Origin: Mesostigma viride
Taxonomy: Eukaryota > Streptophyta > Mesostigmatophyceae > Mesostigmatales > Mesostigmataceae
Length of the DNA stretch: 64,000 nucleotides
Direction of reading: 5' to 3'
NCBI GenBank assembly: GCA_009746045.1
Contig: RPFO01000015.1
Span: 1,450,529 to 1,514,528 of the forward strand
Shown: positions 47,445 through 57,852 of the stretch, one piece after another
Layout: every line of letters begins with the position of its first letter
Numbering within the stretch: the first letter of the stretch is position 1
Notes under the pieces: generated by a model
What the model saw: the letters and a program-made list of their open reading frames with translations, nothing else
Databases searched by the model: none
What the model was told of the DNA's origin: nothing
Translations under genes and position numbers: made by a program

Positions 47445-48722
47445 CTAGCGCCCCACCATGGGGCCCATGAGCCCACGGAGCAGAGGGTACTGCTGCACGG
47501 CCTTCTCCTCAAGCTTGGTGAGAGCATCTGCAGGGTTATCCAGGCCAGCCACATGTTCAATGTCAGCTAAGCAGGACAGTGCCTTGAGCAACAGATAATC
47601 AAGGTCCCTGCTTCTGGCCAGCTGCCTGTGCACGAACTGCACCATGCCCATGCTGCCAGTTTTCACCAGTGTGTGCATCTGCAACCGACAGGAAGCTACC
47701 TTACATAGCTGGTAGAAAAGCTCCCTCAAGTAAAGGGCTGTGTGCAGCCCCTCACAGATTGCTCTGCACTCAGCAATGTCACTGCTGGGGGTTACCCTAT
47801 TAGAACTGCAACCGACTGTACCAGCAGACCAGAGAGGACTGTTCCTGCACCAGGGTGATTAATGCTGCTGCCCGCCCCCTGACCTCTGTGACCTTCCTAC
47901 TATCCATAGAACTGTCCACATAGAGAACCATGTCAAAGGGCCTGTACTAATCCAAAGGACCCAAGATGAGAGGTGGAGACATCCTCACAGATTGCATCAC
48001 ACTCTCAACACCCACCTCGACCAGCTGGGAATCTGTCAACCGACTCAAGACCAGCAGGTCAGGCGCACAAATGCTAGCCAACCATGCCAACATACCGCGT
48101 ATGGTAGCACCCCTTGGCCGGGTAATGGGCTCCTGCAGGGACACTTAACACAGCAGGCACACTTATCAAAGAAAGGTGGTATTGTTCGCCATGTCTCCCT
48201 AGCCTCTTCCTGGTCACCCTTGAGAAAAGCCCCCTTGAAATCTATCAAAGCAGAGCCATAGGCAATGCCTTTGACCAGGAAGGATAAGAAAACACACAAC
48301 AACATTCTCCACGTGTCATGCAACATCCCTGGTGTATAGAGCTCCTCATCTGCTATCTGTCTAGTGCCATGGTACTCGGTTGCAATTGGTCTGACATGTG
48401 GCACCTCGACACCATCTACCTGTTTGAGCTTGAGGACAAACATCAATCTGAGCAGCTGGTGATCCTCAGGGAGGACCTCTACAGGCTCTGCATAGTTGGC
48501 AATCATCCACTCATGCCCAGAAGCAACGAAGCCAGGAGTCCACGCCTTAGCCAGCTTGGGGCTTTGCATCATCTCCACTAGCCTGCGCCAAGGTACAGGA
48601 CTCGTTCCAGGGATCTGGTACCTCTGCACCCCCAACTGGCGTGGGTCAAACGTAGTTGGGATGATCAGCAGGTCCTGAGCAATCATTGGGCTCCTTAGAA
48701 TCAGGCCCCTCCACTGCAACAC
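47445..48722 (-). pseudogene. Copia-2 RT and RNase H, RT core deleted
   Basis: RT starts normally (VPWRRLVEMMQSPKLAKAWT and LIDFKGAFLKGDQEEA) but jumps near 48,150 from TIPPFFDKC to the end of RT (QEPITRPRGATIRGMLAW). About 420 bp that hold HGDD in copia-1 are missing. RNase H follows in other frames, ending with LDNPADALTKLEE. It cannot encode an active polymerase. Confidence 0.82.
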
Positions 48723-49149
48723 CCTTCACAGCCCTTACAGCCACACTAAGTCCCTGGGAGTAGCGATATCTCTGGAGGGGTAAACTACCCTGCCCTTCTA
48801 GTGCCAATTCCTCAGAGGTTATCGTCACCCCCGGCTGGCATAAGAAATTCTGCCCCAGTATGGCTGGACCCTCATAGCCCTCTACCACACAGAACACAGT
48901 GGGCACCCCCAGAATAGGCACACTCACCTCCCCCAGAACTTTCATGGACACATTCCTCGAGAAATCAGACACGGCTGGGCAACCGGCTACAGGCATCTGC
49001 AACCCTGCAGCATCCTCAGCCCTCAGAATGGACAGCTGCGAGTTGGTATCCACCTCTGATGTTGCTGCCCAGCATGACCCCCACCCCGTGAGCTTAGATA
49101 CCTTGGGATCACGCTTGCCGCTCATCAATGCCCGGATGACGTCCGCCAT
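48646..49149 (-). pseudogene. Copia-2 retropepsin-like domain
   Basis: Carries SEVDTNSQLSIL, SMKVLGEVSVPILG and AILGQNFL at the same spacing as in copia-1. Position is after the integrase and before RT. The DTN triad is conserved between the two copies. Confidence 0.78.
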
Positions 49150-49312
49150 GAGGAGCCCCTTGGGCTTTGGTCCAGCCCTGGCCCCCTACTGGCCTTGTGA
49201 CAGTTGCTGCAGCAGATTCCAGCTCACCCTCGTTCATCCAGGACAGACCATCATCCAAGCATGGAGGGTTAGCATCTACTGCCTGGCTCTCCTCCTGAGC
49301 CTCAACCTCCAA

Positions 49313-50640
49313 TTAGGGAGGCTCAGGGCCGTCTACAGGCCAGATTGCACTTGGCCTTTTCTCTCGGATATGAGCCCAGGACAACCTGTACACGCGCCTA
49401 GGATCCTTGTCCAAGGCTACCAGACAAGAATGGTTGGCCTCATCCAACTGGGTTACCAGCCCATCCTGCCACTTGCCACGCTTGCCTGGTATTGATGGCT
49501 CCTTCCACATCCTGACCCCCATTCCCACAAGGGGCCTCAGCATTTTTCCAGCCCTTGTCCTTGCGCCTCAGCCGAGCAAACACTCTATCTGCCTTTCTCA
49601 GGCAGGCACCCACCACCTCTGGGGACAACAACCCAAACTGCGCTGCTAAGGGAGAGACTGCCACACCATCATAGTAATAGTTTACCCTGTGGTTAAGCTG
49701 TTCCTCAATCCCCTTGCACCAGGCTGCCTTTTCCAAAGCAGATGCTACCACTGGCACAGTCTTTGCTGCTAGCACCACTGTCTTTACCTCACGGATAGAT
49801 CTCTCTACAGCCCCTGCTGCCCATGACTCTCTCTAGGGACCACTACCAGCTTACACGGAAGCTGATCAGCATGCTTTCTCAAGCAGTCAAACTGCAAGTC
49901 AGCTTGCACCAAGGTGTACACCCCAAAGCATGGCAACAAAGACTGGAGACCCAACAACAAGTGATGCTCATCCATGCCAGGCAGGATGGTCAACAGCCCA
50001 TACCGGCTGAACCTATCCACCCCCACCAACAGATACAAACCACGCATGTGCTGTATATCTACTTGGATATCCCCCGCTCTCTAGCAGGCTCTCTAGCGTG
50101 GGACCGTGGTGGGTGAATCTGATTCTCCTGACAGACACAGTTCTCAGCAGCTGCAGTGCAGGACTCCAACAGAGGCTGCTTACCTAGCTTTCAAGCAAAC
50201 ATTTCTGCCTGTTTAGAGTGCCCAAATACATGGTATAGAGTATGCCCAGCGGCTGCATAGCTCAACCCCCTAGCAGTCTCACTGCATAAGGAGGAACTAG
50301 GACCTGGCTGTGTGCGCGGGACCGCACGACCCACCTCCTGCTCCTTGGAACCAGGGACCTCCACAGCTTGACTCCCAGAGCCAACAGTGGTTCCCTCGGC
50401 GCCAGCAGGACTTTCCAGCTGAGCTGCTTGACTCCCAGAGCCAACACTCACTGAAGACCCTGTACCTGCCACAGGCCCAGGGAATTGCACTGCTGCAGCA
50501 GCGACATTGCAATCATGTGGAAGAACAAACCCATCAGTATTCCCAACCCCCTGCTGCTGAACAGGAGGTGCACCCCTATCATCCATATTTACAAGTGCCA
50601 CCTGCCCCACCTGGGGTGACTGACTATTTACATGGGGCAC
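49313..50640 (-). pseudogene. Copia-2 integrase region, frameshifted
   Basis: Pieces at 50191-50640, 49805-50047 and 49313-49778 correspond to the spacer, the core (MRGLYLLVGVDRFSRYGLL, VQADLQFDCL) and the C-terminal part. The last piece reads unbroken from WKEPSIPGKRGKWQDG through VYRLSWAHIREKRPSAIWPV, across the point where copia-1 has a frameshift. It therefore shows the integrase and the next domain were one polyprotein. Confidence 0.78.
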
Positions 50641-50699
50641 TGCACTAAGTCACGGCTTCCTGGACTGACCACCTGCTCCTGCAGCATTGGCCAGATCAG

Positions 50700-51990
50700 G
50701 GCAATCACGGTGCCAGTGACCTGTCTTACCACAGCCAAAGCACTTATCCTCCTTCCCAGCCTGGGCCTTCCTCTGACCCCCCTGGTTCTGGTTGCCTGGC
50801 TTATTCTGGTTGCCTTGGCCCTGGCTCTTGCCTTGCCCTTGGCTACCTCCCCCCTGCTGCCCCCTTGGTGACCACCAGCCTGCTTCTGACCCTTGTTCTG
50901 AGCCCCTTGCTGCTGGCCCTTGCCACCTTGGTTTCCAACCCCCCTGCGCCTCCCAGCCCTCTGACGCCTGCTAGGATGAGGACCTCCCTGGGCTGCCTGC
51001 CCTGGGGCATCCCCCTGCACCTGGCTAGCGGAGGCTGAAGCACCTGAGGTCTGAATGGTTTTACAAGCAGGGGCAGATGGGCGAATGCTCAAGACTACCC
51101 TCTCTAAGGCAGCCAGCGACCCATCTGTCTGATCTGCAAACAGCCTAGCTGCATTGCGACCATCCACACTGAGCCCCATACGATCCATGAAATAATCCAC
51201 CACAGCCCTGATGGGGATCTTGAAGCCCTGGCTAGACCCCTTCTCCACAATGCGAAGGAGCCTCTGCCATTCCTCAGCTATGGTGCCCCTGATCTCAAAC
51301 GTATCATAGGCCAGCTTGTAGTGATTAGTGAGGTTGAGGACTTTGTCAGAAAACTCCTGACGCAGGCCCAGGAGAAACTGCTCCCAAGAGAGCTTATCCT
51401 TCACTGCAGACCTGGCTTTGTCCCTCACACGCTCAGAAGAATCTCTATTCACTGAGGAAGCATGGAACACCTGGACGAGATTGACAGTGGGATCTACGAA
51501 GTAGGTGACTAGCTCCATATCCTCTAACCACTTGTCTAACTCCTCCTGACTCACGGGTGGCTTCAGAGGCTTCTGGCCGTTCATCACGGCTACAGCACTC
51601 ATGTGGGGTCTAGTTCCTGGCAACGCGCGAGCATCACTACCCACAGCAGAAGCCCCAGCACCCCCAGCCCAAGCGTCTACAGAAACATGAGGAGGAACGA
51701 CTTCCTCGGCCACACGGGCCGTCTTACCACCGTTGGCCTGCATCCCCTCCCCTTGGCCTCCTCCAGCCAGCTCAAAGCTGTCCGATGGCCCTTCTGCGCG
51801 CTCCTTCCCCCGTGCTTCCTCCTTTCGCTTCCGGTACCGCGTCTTTTGCCCCGCCACGCCCTCCATCGTGGGAATCGTCTCCCCTCCTGGCTGGCCGACT
51901 GCTGGCACTGACGCTTTCCGCCTCTCACCCTCCGTCGCAACCGCCTTGCTCCCGCCGCCGACCCCGTTCTTGCCCTTAAGCATTATGGAC
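50700..51990 (-). pseudogene. Copia-2 gag
   Basis: Begins MLKGKNGVGGGSKAV. It matches copia-1 gag through ALPGTRPHMSAVAVMNGQKP and GLSVDGRNAARLFADQTDG. The zinc knuckle CFGCGKTGHWHRDC exists at about 50,710-50,760 but in a shifted frame, so the encoded protein ends wrongly. Confidence 0.8.
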
Positions 51991-52141
51991 ACAGATACAA
52001 GGTGGCAGCAATGAAAGCAACGCCTGGACCGAAGAGACGTAGGCCGAACTGATCCTGCAAGCAGAGGAACTAGCCCCAACACCGGCTTACTGGTCGCCTT
52101 TCTTCCAGGCGCTCGACAGTTGACAAAGCCTCAGAAGGAGC

Positions 52142-52534
52142 TCACACCAAACCACGCACCCTGCATGATTTCCCCGCACAGGTCTCAAGCTTCGCCACAA
52201 TGTCCACCGCTTTCTTTGTAGACCACTGCCGTGACAATGCCGCTACCAGTCGCTTGCTGCCACTCTGACAGCTGCAGTTGCTCTTTCCGGTCTCAGTCGT
52301 TCTACAAGCCGCAATACACGTCCTTGACGTCCAGCCCTTGCAGACCTCTACCACCTCAAGCGTGGCAGGGAAAACGACAGGCTGCTCCTGGCTCTGACGA
52401 ATATGCCGACCAAAACGCTCATCCGGAAATGCTGCCAAGCAACGAGGGCACAGGCTATAAATCCTCAAACCCACACCAGTCCAGGCAAAGCTCAATTCCT
52501 CGCCGACTGGACAGATCTGGCTGCCGAAACGCAC
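52142..52534 (-). CDS. Copia-2 leader ORF, unknown
   Basis: A 130-codon ORF between the 5' LTR and gag with several Cys pairs (LCPRCLAAFPDERFGRH, CQSGSK, CAGKSC). It corresponds in position, but not in sequence, to the copia-1 5' ORF. It could be a chance frame in a leader. Confidence 0.35.
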   Translation of the reverse strand: MRFGSQICPVGEELSFAWTGVGLRIYSLCPRCLAAFPDERFGRHIRQSQEQPVVFPATLEVVEVCKGWTSRTCIAACRTTETGKSNCSCQSGSKRLVAALSRQWSTKKAVDIVAKLETCAGKSCRVRGLV

Positions 52535-52867
52535 GGGCTGTCTCGCTTGCCGCTTTCACTACCGCTAGCGTCACCAAAGCCCCTTCGCCATAGCTTTAAC
52601 TAGCCACGACGCAAGCAAACACCTGGCGCCACCTAGCGACATCACAGCAACTTCACCCAAGAAAGTCCCGAGCACGTAGCAAGACCACCAAACCCGTCAA
52701 TCAGGCCGTCTCGACATCATATTATAACACTGTCTCCGCCCTGCCGAGCACCGAGGAAAATAACCGCCTGCAGCCTAGCTCGCCTGGCGTCATTGCTTCT
52801 CGTGCCTGTCGCAGAGCAGAAACCACTGCTCCCGGAGCTCTTCTCAAAAACCCGGAACAATAATACG

Positions 52868-53536
52868 ATTTAGCGACTCCGGCCAGGCAGCTGCTGTGAG
52901 CTCCTGGTCCTTGTCGCGACTGTTAGGACCTAGGTCGCGTAGCTTGCAACCTTTGCTCCTCGCCCCAGGTAACGCTCTCGCTGGCTTGCTCACTCCAAGT
53001 GACAACCACGGTGCGTCGGCAAAGAACTGCCTTGACCTGCCTTAGGCCATAGCTTTATGTTACCTCATTTCCATCGTGCCCTAAGGCATCTCCCGTCGGC
53101 CTCGCACAGTGCACCGCTACCTTGCCAGAGCTCAGCTTACCGCTACCTTGCATCCTCGCTGCAGGCAGCGTTAAGGACCTCTGACATCCCGTGACTAGGT
53201 ATCACCAGTTCCTGTCACAGCTCTGCACGGATGCGTATCCTTGCAGAGCCCGCGACTGGCCTACTGCATGGTCTCTACTTAGCCACAGGACCGTTGCGTC
53301 CTCAGCCTCCGTGGACCTTAGTCACGTGATGGTCCAGGCTAAGCCTGTGCAGGCCCTGCCTGCCACGTGTCCTGTCCACGGCGACCTCGGTGTGCACTGC
53401 CACCGCCGCCGGTCGGCAGTACTTCGGGACCTGATAACTCTCACGTCCCTTGTCTGTTTCAGGCGGTCAGTACGGCGTTAGAAAGGTCTCCTCATCCTGC
53501 ATCCAACTAGCACATTGGCGTCCCAATATGCTAACT
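52868..53536 (-). repeat. Copia-2 5' LTR
   Basis: 669 bp, nearly identical to 41156-41829. It differs by small indels, for example gctacc against gctatacc and tactgcatgg against tactgg. It shares about the first half with copia-1 LTRs in recognisable form. Confidence 0.93.
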
Positions 53537-53745
53537 GGTTCCCAAAGAAAGGGTTGGGATGTCATGTGGGTCAGAGGGCAACCTTTGAACCAATGAGCAG
53601 GCCTAGCTAATATTTGGAGGCACCTCAGGTTCCAAAAGAAAAGGCAGGTCTGGTCTCTGGGAGGGATCAGATGTCTGAAGGCTTGTGGGGACAGTGGCTG
53701 ATAGGTTCTCAGGCTGGTCCAAGCTCCAAAACAAGAAAGGGTTGG

Positions 53746-54402
53746 AGTTAGCATATTGGGGCACCAATGTGCTAGATGGATGCAGGTTGAGGAGACCTTT
53801 CCAACGCCGTGTCAACCGCCTAGAACAGACAAGGGACTAGAAAGTTATCAAGTCCCGAAGTACTGCCGACCGGTGGGCGAGGGCGGGGCACACTCAGGGC
53901 ATAGTGGACAGGACACGTGGCAGGCCGTGCCTGCACAGGCTTAGCCTGTATTCTCACGTGACTGGGACACAGTGTACTGAGGGCTCAACGGTACTGTGGC
54001 TAGTAGAAGCCAGTAGCCAGCCAGCAGGTCTGCAAGGATGTAAGTCCGTGCAGGACTGTGGCAGGTCCTGTGCTGTCTAGCTAGACACAGGATAGCCAGA
54101 GATTCCTGTATGCTGCCTGCAACGAGGATGCAGGGCAGCGATACGAGGCTCTGGCAATGTAGCGTTGCCCAGCGTTGCTCATGACCGAGGAACAAGGATG
54201 GAACGAGGTTGCATATAGCTCGAGGCTCAACGAGGCAACGAGCGTCTTCACACACGAACCTTGGTCGTCACGACGAGTGGCGAGCCTATCGAGGGTCGTA
54301 GGCCTGGTGTGAGGATAAAGGTTGCTAGCCAGCAGCCTAGGGTCATTCCAGCCGGCAAGGACCAGGAGCTCACAAGCTCTGCTGACGAGTTGCTGCGCAA
54401 AT
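53746..54402 (+). repeat. Copia-1 3' LTR
   Basis: 657 bp, partner of 21690-22343. It is preceded by the 204-bp end of copia-1's internal region (53542-53745) and followed by the TSD CCCGG. Confidence 0.93.
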
Positions 54403-54407
54403 CCCGG

Positions 54408-55800
54408 ACCCGTTTATTATTAATGAAATAAAGACGTTGGCACGCGAGATTTCCAAGTTGCAACCCATTGTCCAACGGGTTAAAGATTCTTTCCTGATAC
54501 CTTGATCAGGACCCGGCCCGGGTCTGATCACAGGTCCGGACGTAACATTGGACTCGGAGGAGCGCCCGTGCTGGACTGCACAGGGCTGCAACGGCCAAAC
54601 GCGCCGCATTGAAGTCATTAATTTCATTATTCAATATTCGGTCGTCAGCCGAACTGCTGAAGTCAACGAATCGGGCAAGCTACAAGGTAGGCCTAGCCCA
54701 CTGAGTTGGATCCCAAGTGCTGCTTCCTAGAGAGGATTCCTAGAGAGGACACCGGATACTCAGTAAAATTTGGCAGATCGAAGCCTTGCAAGCTTCTGTC
54801 TTAATACTTAGTGCTAACGTAGTAAATCGAAATCAGATCGCCCCGTTTTTGGAATCTTGTTACGAATCTTTTTGCAGTTTTTCCCTTCACGAACCTTTTT
54901 GCAGTCTTTTAACGAACCCTTTTTGCAGTCTTTTGACGAACCTTTTTGCAGTCTTTTGACGAACCTTTTTGCAAGTCTTTTAACGAATCTTTTTAGACTC
55001 TTTTGCCCTGTAAAGGCGCAGCATCTGGACCCGACTTGGCAAATTCTAGTGGAAAATTGGTCGTATCACCTCGGTAGCATTACGGTTAATGGAAGGGCAG
55101 GCCCTGCCCGAAATTAGACGATTTCTTTAGGTTTTAATCGCCCTTTCCTTTCGAAAACGAATTAGCAAGCAGGGGAGACCCTTCCCTTGCTTGGCCGTAG
55201 TTGGAATCGCTCAAATTGGTGGAATATTGCTTGTTTTTGACCCAGTAAAGCGGAGAGACTTGAGTCGTCAAATTAGAACCACATTGTGTGAACTGGATTG
55301 AATTCACGCATTGCTAGTGTCCCTACTGCGAGTCTAGTGCTTAGAAATATTGTAGGAATGATGTCTTGCCCTGGCATGCGCAGTTAGGACCTGTTTGTGT
55401 GATTTTGTCTCCATTTTCACACGAGACGGCTACGAGCCAGGACGCCAAGGGTCGCCAGCATTGTTTTCTGTTTTTCGTCCATTGGTGAAGGGCCCAAGTG
55501 GTGAAGGGCCCAAGACGGCGACGACCCAGCCACGGCTTCAAGGAGGCCAGCATTCCCCCACTGTACAGCTAGGGGAAATGCTGCCGAAATTTCACTAAAA
55601 ACAGGTGGTAATTGTGCTGTGGGTTACGGGTTAGTATCACCCCGTTAACCGAGTGGTGTGCATGCTTGCGCTGCTTGTTTGAAACAGGCCTTTGCTACTA
55701 CCCCCTGAGAAAAACCTACCCACCCTGCACACGGTCCCCCTCTTGCCCTTTCAGTTACCAAGGTATGTGCTTATGAGTAGGCTGTCATTAGTAATATGGT
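54408..55800. other. Non-coding stretch with a short tandem repeat
   Basis: A gtccggacgtaaca boundary at about 54,547 resembles an LTR end. At 54868-54990 a unit of about 27 bp, gaacctttttgcagtctttt plus a short spacer, repeats four to five times. No convincing gene. A ggggaaatgctgccg block at 55573 resembles the end of the insertion at 42601. Confidence 0.5.
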
Positions 55801-55806
55801 ATCATA

Positions 55807-56239
55807 ATGCGTGTGCCCCAATCTGCTAGCTCTTCCCAATCCTCTGCATCCCATAGTAAGAAACGAGTACCCCGTGATCTTAGTTCCATTTGGCGTCCCA
55901 TGCAGCGGTACAGGTAGTAACTACCCCTTCTATGCTGTAATCACCCCTACGTTTGCAGGCATAGTACTTAGTTGGGTTACAGCCAGTAACATAACCTCAG
56001 GGATCCCACAGTGTGAATATCCAGGGTTCCACTCATTGGATGCCGCATATGAATACCTTATAGATAACTTGCGTGCCCCAGAAGGACTCCATAGACGTGG
56101 GCACCCGGTCACCAACCCTACTGGCCGTGCTCGATGTACCCCTGTCATTCTGTCTCCTGAACCGTGTCCCTCTCCTGCCTTGTCACAAGCCACTAGACAA
56201 GTAGGACAATCGTCCCAGCCGTTTACGACATCTAGTTAG
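55807..56239 (+). pseudogene. ORF with RNase H hybrid-binding (viroplasmin-like) domain
   Basis: FYAVITPTFAGIVLSWVTAS followed by CEYPGFHSLDAAYEYLIDN fits the N-terminal RNase H1 fold: Y-A-V, G-I, W, then P-x-F-x-S-x-x-x-A. That domain binds RNA/DNA hybrids. A start codon at 55807 opens MRVPQSASSSQSSASHSKKR in another frame, which stops at about 55917. A one-base shift or a small intron would join the two. No catalytic RNase H follows. Confidence 0.6.
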
Positions 56240-56502
56240 GGAGTACAAGGGTGACGCGTGCCAGTAGTCACCCCCGCCTCGTATTGGGTGGTTAGCAGTA
56301 CTGATAAAGGGAAAATAAACAGGCCATGATAAGGATACAGGCGGTAGACCCGAGTAGTGTTGCTTAATTAAATCATGTTTTATTGTTTCTAATTTGTTTG
56401 GCCTACTTCTTTCTTAGAGGCCTAAAATCATCAAGTCACTGACCCCAGTGGGCTTGATTTTTATTTCGTGTCGCTATTGTACCCCCAAAATGGTACCCCA
56501 GC

Positions 56503-57000
56503 ATGGGGGTCCCCTTTCCTCGTAAGGGATTATCCCCAAAGGAAATCGACATTCTAACACTGGAAAACGCCTACCCTGGCGAGAAAGCTCGCGAGTTAAC
56601 GGCCCGGTACCGCGCGGCTGTCAAGCTCATCCGCAAACGAGTGCACGGCTACGGCGAGTCGTATCATCAGACCGCCCACGCCCATCTAGTTTACCGCGCA
56701 CTGTTCTCCCACGAGGACGACGCAAGTCTTCCTCCATTTGTGGAACCCGCGGCCCCTAACGTCCTCGCGTCACTCGTACTCCCAAAGTCACGCCCGGCCG
56801 GCCCGCGGCCTCGGCGTACGGCCATCCGCACAATTGGCGGCGGGTACCTCCTCCGTAGTATCTGGGTCATTAAAGCCATCGCGCGCGCCGCACGCCTGGA
56901 GCCTGCCCCAACTAGTGACTTTACTGTTTTCGGCGGCGAGGAGTACGTGCACCGTACCTCAGACGGTCCCATGACGGACCCCGTAAATATCGAGGGCTAG
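56503..57000 (+). CDS. Uncharacterised ORF, probably part of the gypsy element
   Basis: 165 codons, MGVPFPRKGLSPKEIDILTL onward, basic and GC-rich with good coding appearance. No known domain recognised. A TGGTACCCCAGC sequence just upstream resembles a primer-binding site. The downstream gag at 62581 is separated from it only by the DIRS insertion. It may be a leader ORF of the gypsy element. Confidence 0.45.
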   Translation: MGVPFPRKGLSPKEIDILTLENAYPGEKARELTARYRAAVKLIRKRVHGYGESYHQTAHAHLVYRALFSHEDDASLPPFVEPAAPNVLASLVLPKSRPAGPRPRRTAIRTIGGGYLLRSIWVIKAIARAARLEPAPTSDFTVFGGEEYVHRTSDGPMTDPVNIEG

Positions 57001-57852
57001 ATAACGTCTTGACCGTTCTTCCTTCAATATAGCGGCACTAGTGAGACCCCTTGTGTTTAATTCAATAACTATTCTATTAACCGTGGAACTCCAGGGTAAC
57101 CAGACTCTTTATTAAAACAATGAGTGGAGCACATACAAAAGGCAGGCCGATGCTCATGGGAACACTTATTGCTTGGCAAAGGCTAGCCTTACCCCCAAAC
57201 ACGCAGGGAGGGTGGGCGGGAAAAGAAAAGAGGCCGACCTTAGCTAGGTGGGTTTGTTTTTGTCCTTTTTTGCGTGTCATGCGGCCTTGGCCCGGACGGC
57301 ATTTTTTCGCCACGCAAATGTTGCGTCTGAACAAATGACGCAATGTGGCGTTCTAATTGCCGGCAGCTTACGTAAGGCTGCCGGGGCTATTAGGTCACAT
57401 ATTGCGTGAGAGAAAGAATCTAGATCTAGTTAATCACTACGCCATGAGCCAAGAAACCTAGACAGTGGCAGGTTTATATCTCAACGTAGCTCCTGCCACC
57501 TGGCCAAGAAAAACTGGCCAAAGCTTTGGCCACGACTGATCCGGATCAGGCCGCACCGGCCTCAAAAGGTATGTCACGTGAACCCAATAACCTAGCTATA
57601 GCGGCTACCCTTCCATCTCACTATAAAGAAACTATGTTCAGAGAACCACGATTCTATTAACCGTGGAACTCCAGGGTAACCAGACTCTTTATTAAAACAA
57701 TGAGTGGAGCACATACAAAAAGGCCACAGCCGCCGATGCTCATGGGAACACTTATTGCTTGGCAAAGGCTAGCCTTACCCTTATATCCCTCCCTGGCGAT
57801 CCATGCCAGGGGCAAAGAACCTAGCATAATGACAGAGAAATGAACAACCAAA

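Larger units (their letters stand above)
41156..53536 (-). mobile_element. Copia-2: second copy of the copia family, inserted in copia-1
   Basis: On the minus strand the LTRs read AGTTAGCATATTGGG to GGAGTCGCTAAAT. The 5' LTR is 52868-53536 and the 3' LTR 41156-41829. The 5-bp TSD GGTTC lies at 41151-41155 and 53537-53541. It sits tail-to-tail with copia-1 inside copia-1's 3' region. The coding part 47445-51990 is broken by frameshifts and a deletion of the RT catalytic core, and a 4.7-kb insertion (42601-47267) splits its 3' region. It belongs to a sister subfamily: the LTRs differ clearly from those of copia-1. Confidence 0.9.
21690..54402 (+). mobile_element. Copia-1: LTR retrotransposon carrying two large nested insertions
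   Basis: The two plus-oriented LTRs begin AGTTAGCATATTGGGGC and end GTTGCTGCGCAAAT. The 5-bp TSD CCCGG lies at 21685-21689 and 54403-54407. After removal of the CACTA element (22549-34484) and copia-2 (41156-53536), the order is LTR, 5' ORF, gag, integrase, protease-like, RT, RNase H, 3' region, LTR. LTR lengths are 654 and 657 bp and the LTRs look nearly identical. Insertion is therefore fairly recent, although three coding frameshifts are present. Confidence 0.9.

Noticed and set aside
53537-53745. A separate inverted-repeat transposon formed by 52868-54402
   Set aside because: The apparent palindrome is explained by copia-2's 5' LTR lying next to copia-1's 3' LTR after insertion at GGTTC.
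54535-54560. Partner 5' LTR for the LTR at 20029-20617
   Set aside because: Only the cggacgtaaca end resembles it; the adjoining sequence does not match and the expected target duplication is absent.
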